Positions 6,329-12,015 of a stretch of 12,015 nucleotides of DNA are shown here, in pieces. The notes below the pieces were generated by a model, which saw only the letters and a list, made by a program, of their open reading frames with translations, was not told the origin of the DNA and did not search any database. The stretch spans positions 1-12,015 of the forward strand of contig CABRID010000061.1 of assembly GCA_902470895.1 (NCBI GenBank), given 5' to 3'. The DNA is from an uncultured Collinsella sp. (GTDB lineage Bacteria > Actinomycetota > Coriobacteriia > Coriobacteriales > Coriobacteriaceae). Made by a program: the position numbers and the translations under genes. The first letter of the stretch is position 1, and every line of letters starts with the position of its first letter.

Positions 6329-7162
6329 CTACTCCTGAGGCATAGCCGGCATGGTCACCGTGGCACCCGGGTCCTCGCCGGCGCCGTCCACGAGCGGCAG
6401 GCCGCCCTCATGTGCAGGTCCTGCCGGAATCGTCGCCGCACCGCCAAAGACGGCAGCGGAGGCCTCGTGGTTCTCGGCAACCGCGCCCTCGGTATCAATC
6501 GCCACCTGGGGCTCGTCGTCAAAGTTGGGGACGCCCTGGGGCTCGGTGGGAACGGGCCCGGCGGTCGCATCGGCAACGGGCTCGGCGTCAACCGGCACAT
6601 CGCCCTCGTCAGAGCCCTCGTCCTCGGCAGCATCTTCGCCGTTCGCAGCGGCGACGGCCTCGTGAGGATCCTTGCCCTCGGCCTCGGCGCGCATGCCCAG
6701 CACCAGGTTGCGCAGGCCCGCGACCGTGCCTTCCACGTCGGGGGCAGGCTGGTCGGCGTGCAGGTACGCCCAGTCCATCATAAAGGTGGCCGAAGACAGC
6801 GCACCGATGGCCAGCGCGTCGTCGGGGCACGAAAGCTCAACCTCAAAGACGCGCTCGTCGTGCTCGCTTACGCGCGTGCGGCCGCACGAAATGCTGCCGG
6901 CAAGACCGGTCTCGTTCATGAGCTCGACCGTCACGTGCTCCAGCAGGTGGCAGAGCTCGGTCTGACCCATGCAGTCCTGGAACTCGCGGCCGGAATCGCC
7001 CAGGCACAGGTGCTTGGCAATCGCCGGCACCAGGTAGTACACGCGCGCCGTGGCCTCGATGTCCTCCGAGGTCATGAGCGGCATGCCGGGGTTCACCAGC
7101 ACGTGCGCGCAGATCTTGTCCTCACTGACGGTGACCTTAAGGATGTTGAACAGGCCTGCCAT
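6329..7162 (-). CDS. Stand-alone protein resembling the cyanophycin synthetase N-terminal domain (HxxEH), with acidic tail
   Basis: The protein has 277 residues. Residues about 40-131 resemble the N-terminal domain of cyanophycin synthetase CphA. They carry LCHLLEHVTVEL (70-81), then a glycine-containing gap, then CGRTR (93-97) and VFEVEL (105-110). CphA has HIVEHVALEL...GFGRTR...YQVVIEY in the same order. From memory, this CphA domain contains a metal-dependent peptidase-like site that trims polymer to make primers. H72, E75 and H76 would be the equivalent residues. The ATP-grasp and Mur-ligase modules of CphA are absent. From about 165 the chain is acidic and Ala/Glu/Pro/Gly-rich and looks disordered. 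The ATG has GGGGAG four bases upstream. The gene follows the CorC-like gene by 24 bases, so they form an operon. Function unknown; a peptidase or peptide-binding role is inference. Confidence 0.75.
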   Translation of the reverse strand: MAGLFNILKVTVSEDKICAHVLVNPGMPLMTSEDIEATARVYYLVPAIAKHLCLGDSGREFQDCMGQTELCHLLEHVTVELMNETGLAGSISCGRTRVSEHDERVFEVELSCPDDALAIGALSSATFMMDWAYLHADQPAPDVEGTVAGLRNLVLGMRAEAEGKDPHEAVAAANGEDAAEDEGSDEGDVPVDAEPVADATAGPVPTEPQGVPNFDDEPQVAIDTEGAVAENHEASAAVFGGAATIPAGPAHEGGLPLVDGAGEDPGATVTMPAMPQE

Positions 7163-7186
7163 AACTCTCCCCTACTCTTCCTTGCC

Positions 7187-8560
7187 CTACTCGTCGCCGT
7201 CGTGCGGATTCGCGGAACCCGCACCCGACGTCGTCGGCTCGTTTACCGAAGACTCGGAATCCTTCTTATCGGTTTCGGCCGGAGCGATCACGCGAATGAG
7301 CGAGATGCGCTGGCCACGCATCGACTGCACTTTAAACTTGTACCCCGCGACCTCAAACACCTCTCCGATGTCGGGTACCGAGTCGCAAAGCTCCAAAATC
7401 CAGCCGGCGATGGTCTCATAATCATCGCTTTCCTCGAGCGGCCAACCAAGCTCAATCGCGTCATCGCACGAAAAACGCCCATCGACGAGCCACTCACGGC
7501 GCGAAAGGCGCGTGAGGTACTTGTTGTCGGGATCGAACTCGTCCTCGATCTCGCCGACAATCTCCTCGACGATATCTTCGATGGTGATGATGCCGGCCGT
7601 GCCGCCGTACTCGTCCACGACGACCACGATCTGGTCGTGCGAGGTCTGCATCTCGGACAGCAGCGGCAGGATGTCCTTGGTATCGGGCACAAAGGTGGCG
7701 TCGCGCAAAAAACCGGCGATGGGCTGGTCGCCCTTGCCGTCGAGCGCGGGCTGAATCAGGTCCTTGATGTGCGCAATGCCGGCGACGTTGTCGGGATCCT
7801 CGTGATAGACGGGGATACGGCTAAAGCCAGTCTGGCGCATGGTGGACAGCACGTCGGCGACCGTCTCGTCGTCCTCGCACATGGTAGTGTCCACGCGCGG
7901 CACCATGACCTCGCGGGCAACGGTGTCGCCTAGGTCGAAGATCTCGTGGATCATGCGCTTTTCCTCGTCGAGCAGGTCGTCCTGCTCCGAGACCATGTAC
8001 TTGATCTCTTCCTCCGAGACGTTCTGGCGGTCGTCGGCGCTCTTGATGCGCAGGATGCGGGCCAGGCCATCGGAGCAGGCGCCGGTCAGCCACACGAGCG
8101 GACGGGCGATCTTCTGGAACACGGAAAGCGGGCCCACGACCTGCTTGGACACGCCCTCGGCATTGGCCAGGCCGATGCGCTTGGGGACGAGCTCGCCGAT
8201 CACGATGGATACGAAGGCGACCGCGACGGTGATGATGACCGGCGCCAGGCCGCGCGCGATGGCGGAGAGCGGCGCGATGCCAAAGCTCATGAGCCACGTG
8301 GCGAGCGGGTCGGACAGACTCGTCGAGGCGACGGCGGACGAGGCGAAGCCCACGAGCGTAATGGCAACCTGGATGGTGGCGAGCAGCTGGTCGGAGTCGG
8401 CAGCCAGCTTAATGGCACGCTCGGCGCGCTTGTCGCCTTCCTCGGCCTCGTGCTCCAGCACGGCGCGCTTGGCCGTGGTGAGCGCCATCTCGGACATAGA
8501 GAAGTAGCCGTTGATGAGGGTCAAAACGAGGGTGGTGATAAGGGAGATGGTTATGTCCAT
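7187..8560 (-). CDS. CorC/HlyC (CNNM/DUF21-CBS) family membrane protein
   Basis: The protein has 457 residues. A DUF21/CNNM transmembrane domain (about 1-170) contains NGYFSMSEMAL (17-27) and the signature IGELVPKRIGLANAE (121-135). A CBS pair (about 205-330) has REVMVPRVD and VVDEYGGTAGIITIEDI. A CorC_HlyC domain follows (about 345-425, LVDGRFSCDDAIE and ETIAGWILE). The tail is acidic and disordered. The family includes Mg2+/Co2+ efflux-related proteins (CorC, and archaeal/bacterial CNNM Mg2+ exporters); the 'hemolysin' label is historical. I set the start at ATG 8560 because the helix begins at once there; upstream codons give unconserved sequence. The GGAGG before it is 15 bases away, so initiation looks weak. 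It is in an operon with the HxxEH protein. Mg2+ export is likely but inferred. Confidence 0.9.
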   Translation of the reverse strand: MDITISLITTLVLTLINGYFSMSEMALTTAKRAVLEHEAEEGDKRAERAIKLAADSDQLLATIQVAITLVGFASSAVASTSLSDPLATWLMSFGIAPLSAIARGLAPVIITVAVAFVSIVIGELVPKRIGLANAEGVSKQVVGPLSVFQKIARPLVWLTGACSDGLARILRIKSADDRQNVSEEEIKYMVSEQDDLLDEEKRMIHEIFDLGDTVAREVMVPRVDTTMCEDDETVADVLSTMRQTGFSRIPVYHEDPDNVAGIAHIKDLIQPALDGKGDQPIAGFLRDATFVPDTKDILPLLSEMQTSHDQIVVVVDEYGGTAGIITIEDIVEEIVGEIEDEFDPDNKYLTRLSRREWLVDGRFSCDDAIELGWPLEESDDYETIAGWILELCDSVPDIGEVFEVAGYKFKVQSMRGQRISLIRVIAPAETDKKDSESSVNEPTTSGAGSANPHDGDE

Positions 8561-8597
8561 CGGGAGTTTCTCGAACCTCCAAGATTCGGGACGTCGG

Positions 8598-8625
8598 ATT
8601 AAAACGTTGACGGCGGATACGGCAA
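8598..8625 (-). promoter_or_regulatory. Promoter of the CorC-like operon
   Basis: On the minus strand TTGCCG (8620-8625) and TTTAAT (8598-8603) are separated by 16 bases and lie about 40 bases before the start codon. It sits in the gap after the PAQR gene, so the CorC-like and HxxEH genes need not depend on read-through. Confidence 0.5.
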
Positions 8626-8670
8626 TTGCGCCGGCGCCCAAACAAGGACGCGAGCGCGCAGGCGTGGTCG

Positions 8671-9354
8671 CTAGATTACGAAGAGGATCACCGCCATGAA
8701 CTGGAAGATACTGCCGGCGAGCACCCACAGGTGGAACACGCTGTGCAGGTAGCGCACGTTTTTGGCGATATAGAACGGCACGCCCGCGGTGTAGCACACG
8801 CCGCCGACGGCGAGCAGGGCAAGTGCCACGGGGTTGAGCAGCGCCACAAGTTCGGGCAGCTTAAAGACAACGAGCCAGCCCATCAGCAGGTAGACCAGGC
8901 CGCTTACCCAGTGCGGTTGACGCTCGCGCATAAAGCACTCGAGGGCGATGCCGATAATGGCGATGGCCCATACGGCAAAGAACAGCACAGCGCCGCCGTC
9001 GTTTGCGAGCGTGATGAGGCAAAACGGCGTATAGCTGCCGGCTATGAGCAGGTAGATGCAGCTGTGGTCGATGATGCGAAACACGCGCTTGGCGCGCGCG
9101 GGCTGAATCGCATGGTAGAGCGTGGAGGCTAGGTATTCGAGGATAATGCTGACGCCATAGACAATTGCCGCAGCCATGTGGGCCGGGCCCCCGCCGCGCA
9201 GGGCAGCGAATACGATCAGGAGCACCAGGCCCGCGATACCCAGCAGGCAGCCGACACCATGGGTGACGGAGTTCATGATCTCCTCACCCACCGTGTAGTG
9301 TGGAACGGCCGCGGTCTTGGGTCGCGGCTTAGAACTGTCGCTCGAATCGGACAT
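8671..9354 (-). CDS. Hemolysin III / PAQR family membrane protein
   Basis: The protein has 227 residues and seven hydrophobic helices, the normal length for this family (YqfA/HlyIII, related to adiponectin receptors). Conserved sites are EEIMNSVTHGVG (24-35), STLYHA (77-82), RIIDHSCIYLLIAGSYTPF (93-111) and HSVFHLWVL (204-212). These supply the Ser, Asp and three His expected at the intramembrane zinc site (S77, H81, D96, H204, H208). Members are thought to be membrane hydrolases affecting membrane lipids; the bacterial substrate is not settled. The start is ATG 9354, with GGAGG (9366-9370) 11 bases upstream. A TTG start at 9372 is unlikely because it overlaps that site. The gene has its own promoter and is divergent from the hydrolase gene. 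Confidence 0.92.
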   Translation of the reverse strand: MSDSSDSSKPRPKTAAVPHYTVGEEIMNSVTHGVGCLLGIAGLVLLIVFAALRGGGPAHMAAAIVYGVSIILEYLASTLYHAIQPARAKRVFRIIDHSCIYLLIAGSYTPFCLITLANDGGAVLFFAVWAIAIIGIALECFMRERQPHWVSGLVYLLMGWLVVFKLPELVALLNPVALALLAVGGVCYTAGVPFYIAKNVRYLHSVFHLWVLAGSIFQFMAVILFVI

Positions 9355-9389
9355 GCCGGTTACATCCTCCAACGTAAAGAGTTCTCAAC

Positions 9390-9419
9390 ACTATATCAAA
9401 GCGTCTAGGTACGTGCGAA
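9390..9419 (-). promoter_or_regulatory. Possible promoter of the PAQR gene
   Basis: On the minus strand TATAGT (9390-9395) lies 18 bases after TTCGCA (9414-9419). It sits about 35-65 bases before the ATG. The -10 is good, the -35 weak. It lies about 45 bases from the divergent hydrolase promoter. Confidence 0.45.
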
Positions 9420-9461
9420 ATTTGCACCATACGTGACCCTTTGTTTACCCATTCTTTGCCT

Positions 9462-9475
9462 GTTGACGCATCAAC
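9462..9475. promoter_or_regulatory. Operator-like dyad 1, overlapping the -35 box
   Basis: GTTGA-CGCA-TCAAC is a dyad with perfect 5-bp arms and covers the -35 hexamer of the hydrolase promoter. It differs from the second copy (9507-9520) at only three positions, all C versus T. That is what two binding sites for one dimeric regulator would look like. Confidence 0.6.
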
Positions 9476-9491
9476 GGCGAACGTCCATAAT
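9463..9491 (+). promoter_or_regulatory. Promoter of the alpha/beta hydrolase gene
   Basis: TTGACG (9463-9468) and CATAAT (9486-9491) are separated by the ideal 17 bases. Each hexamer has a single mismatch to consensus. Transcription should begin near 9498, about 40 bases before the ATG. The -35 box lies inside dyad 1, and dyad 2 lies just after the start point. Confidence 0.8.
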
Positions 9492-9504
9492 GCGCTTGCA
9501 TTAA

Positions 9505-9522
9505 ATGTTGATGTATTAACAT
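9505..9522. promoter_or_regulatory. Operator-like dyad 2, just downstream of the transcription start
   Basis: The core GTTGATGTATTAAC (9507-9520) sits within a longer imperfect palindrome, ATGTT...AACAT. It repeats dyad 1 with 11 of 14 bases identical. The centres are 45 bases apart, about four helical turns. Flanking the promoter this way suits a repressor. No regulator gene is present in the window. Confidence 0.6.
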
Positions 9523-9540
9523 CTTATAGGAAAGCTTCTT

Positions 9541-10506
9541 ATGTCTCAAAACGCACGTTCCCATCGAAAGCTCAAGATAGCCGGCGTCGTTGCGCTGGTG
9601 CTCATTGTCGCGCTGTTGGGGTTTGCCGGCAACTTTCTGTTCGACTTCGCGCTGAATCCCCGCGCCCCCTACACCATGAAGATGATGCAGGACGGCAAGG
9701 ACGCCGAAAAGGGCGAACAGATGGATGCCGAGGGAACCGAGGCGCGGGCGTGGTTTAAAGAGAACCGCGAGAGCAGCAGCCTCACCGCAGATGACGGAAC
9801 CGAGCTCGCCGCTTGGTATTTTGCTGCGCCGGAGAGCACGCACGACTACGCCGTCTGCCTGCATGGATATACCAACGAGCCCATCGGTATGGCCCGATAC
9901 GCCAAACGATTCCACGACCGCGGCATGAACGTACTCGCACCAGCCGCCCGCGCCCACGAGCGCTCCGGCGGCGACTATATCGGCATGGGCTGGCCCGAAC
10001 GGCTCGATGTCGTCGCGTGGATCGAGCGGATTGTTCAGGCAGACCCCGAGGCGCGCATCCTGGTCTTTGGCGAGTCGATGGGTGCGGCAACCGCCATGAA
10101 CGTCGCGGGGGAGTCTCTGCCCGCAAACGTGAAATGCATTATCGAGGACTGCGGTTATACGAGTGTTTGGGACGAGTTTTCCCTGCAGCTCAAGGATGTG
10201 TTCGGCCTGCCCAGCTTTCCCTTGCTCGATGTAGCAAACTTGGTGTGCAACGTGCGCGCGGGCTACGACTTTCATAAGGCGAGCAGTGTGGAGCAACTCA
10301 AACATGCGACGGTTCCCATGTTGTTTATCCACGGCGACCAGGACACCTTTGTACCGTACAGCATGCTCGACCAAAACTACGACGCGTGCGCCAGCAAGGT
10401 CAAGCAAAAGCTCACTATCCATGGCGCCACCCACGCCAAGAGCGCGCAGGTCGACCCCGAACTCTACTGGAACACGGTCGACAACTTCCTCGACGAGTAT
10501 TTTTAG
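9541..10506 (+). CDS. Membrane-anchored alpha/beta hydrolase (serine hydrolase)
   Basis: The protein has 321 residues. A short basic start is followed by one membrane helix (about 12-36, an uncleaved anchor), which places the catalytic domain outside the cytoplasm. Visible motifs are HGYT (108-111, oxyanion region), GESMG (177-181, nucleophile S179), HGDQDTFVP (264-272, acid D268) and GATHAKS (295-301, H298). These give a complete Ser-Asp-His triad in the usual order. Overall it resembles the YqkD/YfhR type of uncharacterised extracellular hydrolases. The substrate cannot be predicted; an ester or amide of small or envelope molecules is a guess. The ATG at 9541 is preceded by AGGAAAG at six bases. 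The gene is monocistronic, with a strong promoter, paired operator-like dyads and a terminator. It looks regulated by a factor encoded elsewhere. Confidence 0.9.
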   Translation: MSQNARSHRKLKIAGVVALVLIVALLGFAGNFLFDFALNPRAPYTMKMMQDGKDAEKGEQMDAEGTEARAWFKENRESSSLTADDGTELAAWYFAAPESTHDYAVCLHGYTNEPIGMARYAKRFHDRGMNVLAPAARAHERSGGDYIGMGWPERLDVVAWIERIVQADPEARILVFGESMGAATAMNVAGESLPANVKCIIEDCGYTSVWDEFSLQLKDVFGLPSFPLLDVANLVCNVRAGYDFHKASSVEQLKHATVPMLFIHGDQDTFVPYSMLDQNYDACASKVKQKLTIHGATHAKSAQVDPELYWNTVDNFLDEYF

Positions 10507-10552
10507 GATAATAGTACGGTTTACTGGTCTATCTGACCCCCTAGCACTTCCG

Positions 10553-10591
10553 AAAAGCCGCCCGTGGGCACTGTGCTCGCGGGCGGCTTTT
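10553..10591. terminator. Bidirectional rho-independent terminator
   Basis: AAAAGCCGCCCG (10553-10564) pairs perfectly over 12 bp with CGGGCGGCTTTT (10580-10591). The stem gives a T-run on either strand. It separates the convergent hydrolase (plus) and DUF362 (minus) genes and serves both. Confidence 0.92.
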
Positions 10592-10638
10592 GCTAACGTT
10601 GCGCTACAAAAACGCTTGTTTTGTCCAATAGCTAGGCG

Positions 10639-11844
10639 CTATTTGACCTCGATGAGCTCGTACTTGCTCGTGCCCAGGCCGATCTTCTCGGCATGCGCGA
10701 TGCACGCGCGCCAGTCGGTGTCGGGATGCGTGATGCAGAAGGGGTCGTGCGCCTGCTCGCCCTCCAGATGCTCGTGGTTATGCTCCATCTTGGCCGCGCT
10801 ATCGGTGAGCTCGGTGTTGGGCAGCGGCTCGGACGCCATGACGGCATCGGCGCAGGCCTGGTCGATGGCGACCGGGTCGAAGCTCGCGAACATGCCGATG
10901 TCGTTGACGATAGGCGTGTCGTTTTCGGGATGGCAATCGCAGTTGGGGCTGATATCCATGGCAAGCGAGATGTGGAAGCTCGGGCGGCCGTCGACGACGG
11001 CCTTGGTGTACTCGGCGATCTTGCAGTTGAGCACGTCGGCCGCGGCGTCATAGCCGGGCTTGATGCAGTCCTGGTTGCATGCCGCAATGCAGCGGCCGCA
11101 GCCCACGCAGCGATCGTGGTCGATGGCAGCGACGTGGACCGTGCGGGTGTTGCCGTTGGCAAGCTCGCGCTCGCGGGTGTCGTCGAACGAGATGGCGTTG
11201 TGTGCGCAGATCTTTTCGCAGGCACGGCAGCCAATGCAGTGCTCGGCCGCGACGTTCGGCTTGCCGGCGGCATGCTGCTCCATCTTGCCGGCACGGCTGC
11301 CGCCGCCCATGCCCAGGTTCTTCATGGCTCCGCCAAAACCGGCCTGCTCATGACCCTTAAAGTGGGTGAGGCTGATCACGATATCGGCATCCATGAGCGC
11401 CTGACCGATCTTGGCCTCGTGCACGTACTCGCCGCCCTCGACCGGGACGAGCGCCTCGTCGGTACCCTTGAGGCCGTCGGCAATAATGATCTGGCAGCCC
11501 GTGGCATACGGGGTAAAGCCGTTCTGATAGGCGGTATCGATGTGCTCGAGCGCGTTTTTGCGGCTACCGACATAGAGCGTATTGCAGTCGGTGAGGAAGG
11601 GCTTGCCGCCCAGCTCCTTCACGACATCCGCGACGGCGCGGGCGTAGTTGGGGCGCAAAAAGCTCAGGTTGCCCAGCTCGCCAAAGTGAATCTTGATAGC
11701 AACGAACTTGTTCTCAAAGTCGATCTGCTCAATACCGGCGCGGCGAATGAGGCGCTTGAGCTTGTCGAGCTGGCTCTCGCGAGCATGCGTGCGCAGGTTC
11801 GTAAAGTACACCTTGGCGGGTGCGGCGGGTGCAGTTGCGGTCAT
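10639..11844 (-). CDS. DUF362 protein with two [4Fe-4S] ferredoxin-type clusters
   Basis: The 401-residue protein has no signal peptide. DUF362 sequence flanks a ferredoxin insert. DUF362 features are AIKIHFGELGN (49-59), GGAMKNLGMGGG (171-182) and SPNCDCHPENDTPIVNDIGMF (299-319, then DPVAID 323-328). The ferredoxin region has two CxxCxxCxxxC sets: C203/206/209/213 and C246/249/252/256. The second set is followed by NQDC instead of the usual CP, so that cluster's surroundings are atypical. Such proteins are common in anaerobes and are taken to be cytoplasmic electron carriers or redox enzymes with unknown partners. A His/Glu-rich patch (353-367) precedes the C-terminus. The ATG at 11844 has GAGGGG eight bases upstream. 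It is monocistronic and converges on the hydrolase gene. Confidence 0.93.
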   Translation of the reverse strand: MTATAPAAPAKVYFTNLRTHARESQLDKLKRLIRRAGIEQIDFENKFVAIKIHFGELGNLSFLRPNYARAVADVVKELGGKPFLTDCNTLYVGSRKNALEHIDTAYQNGFTPYATGCQIIIADGLKGTDEALVPVEGGEYVHEAKIGQALMDADIVISLTHFKGHEQAGFGGAMKNLGMGGGSRAGKMEQHAAGKPNVAAEHCIGCRACEKICAHNAISFDDTRERELANGNTRTVHVAAIDHDRCVGCGRCIAACNQDCIKPGYDAAADVLNCKIAEYTKAVVDGRPSFHISLAMDISPNCDCHPENDTPIVNDIGMFASFDPVAIDQACADAVMASEPLPNTELTDSAAKMEHNHEHLEGEQAHDPFCITHPDTDWRACIAHAEKIGLGTSKYELIEVK

Positions 11845-11886
11845 AGATCTATCCCCTCGGTCTATATGGCGTTACAGACATAAGGG

Positions 11887-11917
11887 ATGGTACCAGTTAA
11901 AGCAGAGTTAATGTCAA
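11887..11917 (-). promoter_or_regulatory. Probable promoter of the DUF362 gene
   Basis: On the minus strand a consensus -35 TTGACA (11912-11917) is followed after 19 bases by TACCAT (11887-11892), a weak -10. The long spacing and poor -10 make the exact -10 uncertain. AACT occurs twice between the boxes. The predicted start lies about 35 bases before the ATG. Confidence 0.45.
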
Positions 11918-11933
11918 GCGCGGCACCTAGTCA

Positions 11934-11955
11934 TTGGGGACAGACTTAAATGACT
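11934..11955. repeat. Short REP-like repeat, copy 2
   Basis: TTGGGGAC followed by CTTAAATGACT repeats the element at 3538-3559, with 18 of 22 bases identical. The lead-in AGTCATTGGG equals the reverse complement of the right end of copy 1. The copy appears to begin a larger element that runs off the window. Confidence 0.55.
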
Positions 11956-11965
11956 GAAACGGGGG

Positions 11966-12011
11966 TGCGGACAAAAAGTTGGACCGAGTCCGGTCCAGAT
12001 TGGAGTCCGCA
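11966..12011. repeat. Nested palindrome at the window end
   Basis: The outer arms TGCGGAC (11966-11972) and GTCCGCA (12005-12011) enclose 7-base spacers. The inner arms are TGGACCG (11980-11986) and CGGTCCA (11991-11997), with a 4-base loop. No T-run follows, so it is not a simple terminator. The string GGACAAAAAGTTGGACC is reminiscent of insertion-sequence ends, and this may be the edge of a mobile or REP-like element beyond the window. I cannot name the element. Confidence 0.5.
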
Positions 12012-12015
12012 TGGG

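Noticed and set aside
6041..7933. Very long open frame on the plus strand opposite the YtxH, HxxEH and CorC-like genes
   Set aside because: It spans several clear minus-strand genes and their gaps, its translation is Arg/His/Gly-rich without any recognisable domain, and it has no sensible start. It is an antisense shadow caused by high GC. The plus-strand frames at 1738-2844, 3599-4954 and 10693-11883 and the minus-strand frame at 9445-10434 are the same kind.
8561..8797. 79-residue N-terminal extension of the CorC-like gene
   Set aside because: The extension is Arg/Pro-rich, contains the likely promoter and overlaps the end of the PAQR gene. The DUF21 domain starts directly at ATG 8560.
7187..9354. 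Two 'hemolysin' genes as a toxin locus
   Set aside because: Both names (HlyC-like and hemolysin III) are historical. The sequences are a CBS-containing cation-transport-type protein and a PAQR membrane protein, with no toxin features.
47..12015. CRISPR array, tRNA or rRNA genes, prophage
   Set aside because: No regularly spaced repeats, cloverleaf-like sequences, rRNA segments or phage structural genes were recognised on either strand.

Overview
The window is high-GC (roughly 60%) bacterial chromosome. Gene content and protein style suggest Coriobacteriia, probably a Collinsella-like gut actinobacterium. Supports for this are an Nramp-type protein resembling the Mg2+ transporter branch described from Eggerthella, a PRC-barrel/MgtE fusion of actinobacterial style, and REP-like 'TTGGGGAC...TTAAA' repeats. 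The taxon is inferred, not proven. The first 46 bases are Illumina Nextera adapter with index, so genomic sequence starts at base 47.

Layout. Genes 125-9354 are all on the minus strand. They are: an Nramp-family transporter (125-1387); a PRC-barrel/MgtE-N/CBS/membrane protein (1396-3240) immediately upstream of it; an intergenic stretch (about 3257-3568) that looks like a structured mRNA leader; a membrane-anchored polysaccharide-deacetylase-like protein (3569-4975); a two-gene PRC-barrel/YtxH unit (5048-6192) with its own TATAAT promoter; a stand-alone protein resembling the N-terminal domain of cyanophycin synthetase (6329-7162), in an operon behind a CorC/HlyC (CNNM-like) CBS protein (7187-8560); and a hemolysin III/PAQR membrane protein (8671-9354). 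A divergent membrane-anchored alpha/beta hydrolase (9541-10506, plus) has a strong promoter flanked by two copies of a 14-bp dyad. It converges on a DUF362 double [4Fe-4S] protein (10639-11844, minus) across a shared bidirectional terminator. The last 90 bases hold a second copy of the short repeat and a nested palindrome.

How the genes fit together. Three of the ten genes belong to families linked to Mg2+ or divalent-cation transport: the Nramp-like protein, the MgtE-like protein and the CorC/CNNM-like protein. The first two form a tight operon with an 8-base gap behind the candidate regulatory leader. Both depart from textbook residues. The Nramp-like protein has metal-site changes expected of the Mg2+ branch. 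The MgtE-like membrane domain lacks the usual GNxGxQ signature and seems to carry Asn where the pore Asp should be. The deacetylase-like protein has lost all three metal-binding or catalytic histidines while keeping the fold motifs.

The best candidates for something undescribed are four: the MgtE-like sensor/Nramp pair with its leader, the single-domain HxxEH protein downstream of the CorC-like gene, the histidine-less NodB protein, and the paired operators before the hydrolase. No rRNA, tRNA, CRISPR array or phage gene was seen.
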